From JBHIYN01 sp041984235 (GTDB lineage Bacteria; Pseudomonadota; Gammaproteobacteria; Ga0077536), in NCBI GenBank assembly GCA_041984235.1, contig JBHIYN010000009.1:62001-126000 (forward strand): a stretch of DNA of 64,000 bases. The letters run 5' to 3'. Below the pieces are notes generated by a model. It had not been told where the DNA came from, searched no databases, and saw only the letters and a program-made list of their open reading frames with translations. Both the position numbers and the translations under genes were made by a program. This document shows positions 60,187 to 64,000 of this stretch, in pieces. Each line of letters begins with the position of its first letter. Position 1 is the first letter of the stretch.

Positions 60187-61557
60187 GTGCTGTTCTCCTC
60201 ACAACCCTTTCTCCTGCTCTTCCTGCCGCTGGTCCTGGCCGCGTTCTACCTGCCGGGCGTGGGAGCGCGCGCACGCCTGGCCGTACTGGTCGCAGCCTCG
60301 TTCGCCTTCTACGCGTGGTGGGACGTGCGCTTCGTGCCACTGCTGGGCGGGGTCATCGCGCTCAACTGGCTGGTGGTGCGGGCGTGGGCGGGGAGCGGCC
60401 GCAGGTGGCTGCTCGCTGCCGGGATCGCCGCCAACCTCGCCGTGCTCGGCCTGTTCAAGTACGCCAATTTCTTCGCCGAGGCCGTGCTCGGCGCGCTGGG
60501 CATCGGCTTCGAGCCGTGGACCATCATCCTGCCGCTGGGGATCAGCTTCTTCACGTTCCAGCAGATCTCCTACCTGGCGGACTTGCGCCGCGGCGAGGCG
60601 GCGCCGTACCCGCTGCTCGACTACGCGGCCTACGTCAGCTTCTTTCCGCAGTTGATCGCCGGACCCATCGTGCGGCACAACGAACTCATCCCGCAGTTCG
60701 GCCATGCCCTGGCACGGCGTTTCGATGCCGAGCGTTTCGGTCGCGGCCTGGCGCTGCTGGTGCTGGGACTGGTCAAGAAGGTGTTCTTCGCCGATGAGCT
60801 CGCGCCGCTGGCCGACGCCGGCTTCGACGCGGCCGCCAGCGGCAGCGTCGACACCCTGCTCGCATGGCAGGGCGCGCTGGCCTACTCGTTGCAGCTCTAC
60901 TTCGATTTCTCGGCCTACTCGGACATGGCGATGGGCCTGGCCGGGCTGTTCGGCTTCGCCCTGCCGCTGAATTTCGACCGCCCCTACCGCGCCCGCTCGA
61001 TCCGCGAGTTCTGGCGCCGCTGGCACATGACCCTGTCGCGCTTCCTGCGCGACTATCTCTACATTCCGCTCGGCGGCAGCCGTCACGGCGCACTGCGCAC
61101 CTACGTCGTGGCGCTGGCGACCATGCTGCTGTGCGGACTGTGGCACGGCGCGGGCTGGACCTTCGTCGCCTGGGGCGGGCTGCACGGGGTGGCGGTGTGC
61201 GTGAATCGCCTGTGGCTGCGCTACGGGTGGCCGCTGCCGGCGGCGGCGGGCTGGGCGCTGACGCTGGTGTTCGTCATCTTTGGCTGGGTGCTGTTTCGCG
61301 CCGAGAGCTTCGGCACCGCGCTGACCATGTTGAGCGGCATGCTCACCGGCGCGGGCGGTGACGTGGACGGCGAAGCCTGGAGCATGCTCGCCATCGGCGG
61401 CTGCTTCGCGCTGATCGGGCCGACCAGTGCCGAGCTGGCGCGCGCCGACTGGCTGCGGCGCCGCGACGTGGCCGCGCTGCTCGCCGTGCTGCTGGTCACG
61501 GTGACCCTGCGGGTCGGGCAGGGCCGCGGCCTCGAATTCATCTACTTCCAGTTCTGA
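60187..61557 (+). CDS. MBOAT-family O-acyltransferase (AlgI/DltB-like)
   Basis: A 456-residue membrane protein with about 11 helices. LFSSQPFLLLFLPLVLAAF is the MBOAT-like beginning; ILPLGISFFTFQQISYLAD, QLYFDFSAYSDMAMG and the catalytic-histidine region LLCGLWHGAGWTFVAWGG are hallmarks of AlgI/DltB-type enzymes. These transfer acyl groups across the membrane to exopolysaccharide or teichoic acid. The GTG start is inferred from family alignment; no strong ribosome-binding site is visible. It precedes its SGNH-like partner by two bases. Confidence 0.92.
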   Translation: MLFSSQPFLLLFLPLVLAAFYLPGVGARARLAVLVAASFAFYAWWDVRFVPLLGGVIALNWLVVRAWAGSGRRWLLAAGIAANLAVLGLFKYANFFAEAVLGALGIGFEPWTIILPLGISFFTFQQISYLADLRRGEAAPYPLLDYAAYVSFFPQLIAGPIVRHNELIPQFGHALARRFDAERFGRGLALLVLGLVKKVFFADELAPLADAGFDAAASGSVDTLLAWQGALAYSLQLYFDFSAYSDMAMGLAGLFGFALPLNFDRPYRARSIREFWRRWHMTLSRFLRDYLYIPLGGSRHGALRTYVVALATMLLCGLWHGAGWTFVAWGGLHGVAVCVNRLWLRYGWPLPAAAGWALTLVFVIFGWVLFRAESFGTALTMLSGMLTGAGGDVDGEAWSMLAIGGCFALIGPTSAELARADWLRRRDVAALLAVLLVTVTLRVGQGRGLEFIYFQF

Positions 61558-61559
61558 GC

Positions 61560-62642
61560 ATGTCCTGGCCGGCCTTCATACGCGTGTTCGTTTCGGTCGC
61601 CCTGACATTCGGGCTCGCCGTGTTTGCCTTCATCCTGGTGCTTGACCCTTACCAGAACGTCCCGTTCTCGCCCGACCTGCCACGTGCGCCGATCAGTCAG
61701 AACCAGCGTTTCGCCTACCCGGCGGTGGCGCGCGACCCGGCGTTCGACAGTGTCATCATCGGCACCTCCACCGCGCGCCTGATCGACCCGGCCGCGCTCG
61801 ACGGCGCCGGCGGCGCGCACTTCGCCAACCTGGCGATGAACTCGGCAACGGCCTACGAGCAGATGCGCATGCACGAGTTGTTCGTGCGGCATCATCCTGA
61901 CATGCGTTACCTGGTCCTCGCGCTCGACAAGACCTGGTGCAACCGCGAGGCGGAGATCGAGCGCTACACGTTCCGCCGCTTCCCCGAATGGCTCTACGAC
62001 GAGAACCCGTGGAACGACCTGTTGTACCTGTTCAATGACAAGGCGCTGGAGAACGCGGTGCGTATGTTCGAGTTCCTCGGCGGCAGGCGCGAGCCGCGCT
62101 ACGGGCGCAACGGCTATCGCGATTTCACCGAGGATTTCGGAGTGTGGCAGCGAGACGAAGTTCTCCCGCGCCTGTACCCGCGCAGTACCGCGCAGCACAA
62201 GCTTACGCCGGATGCCGTCTCGCCGTCGCTCGAAAATCCACAGTGGCCGTTTCCGCTGCACGACGATCTTGCCCGGTTGCTGGCGGCGACTCCGTCGGAA
62301 GCAAGAGTCGTTTTCTTCTTCCCCCCGCTACATGCGCGCTACGTGACGGCCAATCTCGATGTGTTCAAGGAATGCAAGGGGCGGCTGGCAGCTATCGCTG
62401 CCGCGGATGGCCGCACCGCCATACTCGATTACCTGATGCTGTCCCCGCTCACGATGGACGACACCAACTACTGGGATCCGCTCCACTTCACCCGTCGTCT
62501 GTCCGTGCGAATCCAGAGAGATCTGATTACGCTGCTGTCGGGGCGTGCGCCGAAGGCGGCGGATCTGCGGTATATACCCGCCCGGCGCCCTGCCTCGACG
62601 AGCACCGTGAGGGACCTGGAACGGAGCGACGGTTCGCCCTGA
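61560..62642 (+). CDS. SGNH-like polysaccharide acetyltransferase partner (AlgJ/AlgX-like)
   Basis: A 360-residue protein anchored by one N-terminal helix (FVSVALTFGLAVFAFILVL). The rest faces the periplasm. IIGTSTARLI resembles the SGNH block-I (Gly-x-Ser) nucleophile, and DPLHFTRR matches the C-terminal D-x-x-H pair. Such proteins work with MBOAT acyltransferases to acetylate exopolysaccharides. Identification rests on these motifs and on gene order directly after the MBOAT gene. Confidence 0.78.
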   Translation: MSWPAFIRVFVSVALTFGLAVFAFILVLDPYQNVPFSPDLPRAPISQNQRFAYPAVARDPAFDSVIIGTSTARLIDPAALDGAGGAHFANLAMNSATAYEQMRMHELFVRHHPDMRYLVLALDKTWCNREAEIERYTFRRFPEWLYDENPWNDLLYLFNDKALENAVRMFEFLGGRREPRYGRNGYRDFTEDFGVWQRDEVLPRLYPRSTAQHKLTPDAVSPSLENPQWPFPLHDDLARLLAATPSEARVVFFFPPLHARYVTANLDVFKECKGRLAAIAAADGRTAILDYLMLSPLTMDDTNYWDPLHFTRRLSVRIQRDLITLLSGRAPKAADLRYIPARRPASTSTVRDLERSDGSP

Positions 62643-63006
62643 GTGCTGGCAACGGCTCCGGTTGAGGCACATTCACACGCTGCTTTCCGTTGCCGCCCAC
62701 GACGGCGCACTGCCGCGCGCAGTCTGGGCCTCAATCCGGTCAGTCCGCCAGGTTCCACGGTGGTTGGCGCGTGTGTTAATCTGCGCCGCGGCTGGCCGCC
62801 GCCTACATGCGGCTGCGTACGGTCAGGCAAGCAGGCGACGCGGCCCGCCCAACGGCCGGAGAGCGATTCGGCTATCGCCCGCGCTTTCTCGCCCTTTTCC
62901 GCTAATCCGTATCCCCGCATCCCGTCTGCGGGCAGCGCGAACCGTTCGCAAGATGTGCGGCGCGGCTCCGAACGACCGATCAACCAGGTGCCGACCGCTC
63001 GCATCA
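62643..63006. other. Intergenic region before the glycosyltransferase
   Basis: This 364-bp stretch has no gene that I can support; its open frames overlap the glycosyltransferase or lack similarity. A small palindrome GCGAAC-C-GTTCGC is at 62937-62949. No convincing promoter or terminator was found. Confidence 0.5.
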
Positions 63007-64000
63007 ATGAGAATTGTCCTGCTAAGTCTCGCCGATTTGACCAGCTCCACCGCGGACTCGATTACGACACTCAAGACTGCTCGCGCGCTGGCACACGCGG
63101 GCCTGGAAGTTCGCGCTGTCGCGCCGCGCCAGGCGAGCGCCGTGACCGCGCTGGACGTGGACGGGGCGAAGATCTGCTTCCACGCGAACGTGCGCCGCCT
63201 GGGATTACCAAATACGTTCAACACACTGGTCCAGTTGTGGCACCTGGCCCGGTCGATGTGCAAACGAACGGACGTGGTCTATGTGCGCGCGGCGAGTCTC
63301 ACCTTCCTGGTCGGTTTGTGGTGTCGTCTGTCCGGTGGGCCGCCCGTGATCAGTGAGCACCACGGATGGGCCGAATCCGAGCGGCGTATGCATGAGCGCC
63401 ACACCTGGGCCGCTCCGTTAGAGCGCTTCGCGCAGGTGTGGGACGCTCGCTTCGCGCGTCGCGTGCGGACCGTGGTGCCGGGGCTGGCCGACCTGCTGGT
63501 CTCTCACGGCGTGCCACGCGATCGCGTGGTGGTCATCGGCAATGCGTGCGATACGGATAACATCGTGCCGCAGGACCGGGCAGCTGCGTGCGCCTCCTAT
63601 GGCCTAGACCCTGCTCTTGTCTACCTCGGGTTCCTTGGCAGCCTCACCCGCTGGCAGGGCCTGGAGACCGTCCTCGACGCCTTCGCGGAAGCGCTACGCC
63701 GACGGCCGGCGCTGCGCCTGCTGATCGTGGGGGACGGTCCCCTGCGCGATGACCTGCGCGCGCGCGCGTCGGCACTCGAACTCGACGGACGCGTCCATTT
63801 TCTGGGTCGTGTCGACCACGATCAGGTTGCGCGGGCACTGGGCTGCTTCGACATCGCCCTGTTACCGACCGCCCCCGGCGACTACGCGGCGATAGGTCGG
63901 GCTCCGCTCAAGCTGCGCGAGTACGCCGCGGCGGGACGCACCGTTCTCGCAGCCCGCGTACCGGGAGTCGAGGATCTGGATGGAGAACCCTGGCTGCACC
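63007..64000 (+). CDS. Glycosyltransferase family 4 protein (partial)
   Basis: The frame starts at an ATG (MRIVLLSLADLTSSTADS) and remains open to the right window edge, giving 331 codons. It is a GT-B glycosyltransferase. Recognisable features are GFLGSLTRWQGLETVLDAF, LLIVGDGPLRDDL, the FLGRVDH strand, and the donor-site APLKLREYAAAGRTVLA, the GT4 E-x7-E-like region. Codon use is less GC-biased than upstream genes (cta, tta, aaa and aga occur), a common trait of polysaccharide loci. It probably continues the sugar-polymer locus. Confidence 0.88.
   Translation, partial: MRIVLLSLADLTSSTADSITTLKTARALAHAGLEVRAVAPRQASAVTALDVDGAKICFHANVRRLGLPNTFNTLVQLWHLARSMCKRTDVVYVRAASLTFLVGLWCRLSGGPPVISEHHGWAESERRMHERHTWAAPLERFAQVWDARFARRVRTVVPGLADLLVSHGVPRDRVVVIGNACDTDNIVPQDRAAACASYGLDPALVYLGFLGSLTRWQGLETVLDAFAEALRRRPALRLLIVGDGPLRDDLRARASALELDGRVHFLGRVDHDQVARALGCFDIALLPTAPGDYAAIGRAPLKLREYAAAGRTVLAARVPGVEDLDGEPWLH

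Noticed and set aside
62643..63356. Frame overlapping the glycosyltransferase start
   Set aside because: The glycosyltransferase reading has consistent GT4 motifs; the other frame is arginine/proline-rich with no similarity.
1..64000. tRNA, rRNA or riboswitch genes
   Set aside because: I found no T-loop consensus or other convincing structured RNA by eye; this negative is weaker than a covariance-model search would be.

Overview
The window is GC-rich chromosomal DNA from a bacterium, most likely a gammaproteobacterium. It carries darP/yjgA, hspQ, a complete System I cytochrome c maturation set (ccmABCDEFGHI), ygiQ and a c-di-GMP signalling protein. GTG starts and 4-bp start/stop overlaps are frequent. 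Cytochromes P450, a phenylacetyl-CoA epoxidase operon, a DUF1329 protein and a flavin-dependent halogenase-like protein point to an environmental, aromatic/lipid-degrading aerobe (Nevskiales- or Chromatiales-like). That placement is inference. There is no rRNA, tRNA, CRISPR array, phage or intact insertion sequence; the mobile-like DNA is short repeat elements.

Layout. 1-3.7 kb: MacB-type efflux ABC system (adaptor end, ATPase, two permeases). 3.7-6.5 kb: PEP-CTERM-like exported protein, carboxymuconolactone-decarboxylase-like protein, RTX-repeat protein. 6.7-9.4 kb: LigB-type dioxygenase, YceI and CDGSH genes divergent from a LysR regulator whose start codon lies in a perfect palindrome. 9.4-18.2 kb: single housekeeping and accessory genes (GNAT, Ddn-like reductase, SirB1-like, J-domain, exported methyltransferase, thioesterase, VOC, CmcJ-like, PHP phosphatase, hspQ, epoxide hydrolase, darP). 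18.2-18.8 kb: a repeat element with 29-bp terminal inverted repeats. 18.8-26.9 kb: usp with an FNR-type box, ygiQ, DUF6498-like membrane protein, an mlaC-P450 pair and an enoyl-CoA hydratase.

26.9-30.3 kb encodes a 1127-residue membrane GGDEF-EAL protein whose six-helix sensor is internally duplicated. Divergent from it, 30.5-38.4 kb reads paaABCDE-paaX, antiporter, second P450 and a small exported protein. 38.4-42.1 kb: tryptophan-halogenase-like flavoprotein, DUF1329 protein with a Tat-like N-terminus and a strong terminator, and a stand-alone Lrp/AsnC ligand-binding (RAM) domain. 42.1-42.3 kb is a tandem MITE/REP-like repeat. 42.3-48.9 kb holds transglutaminase-DUF2126, circularly permuted ATP-grasp, alpha-E and the proteasome-like Anbu peptidase: a set known to co-occur but with unknown biological role, and the best candidate here for poorly described biology.

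49.0-56.4 kb is the ccm operon on the minus strand, headed by an unrecognised 142-residue protein. 56.5-64 kb opens a surface-polysaccharide locus: UDP-glucuronate 4-epimerase, two UDP-sugar 6-dehydrogenases, an MBOAT O-acyltransferase with an SGNH-like partner, and a glycosyltransferase cut by the window edge. This suggests an acetylated, uronic-acid-containing polysaccharide.
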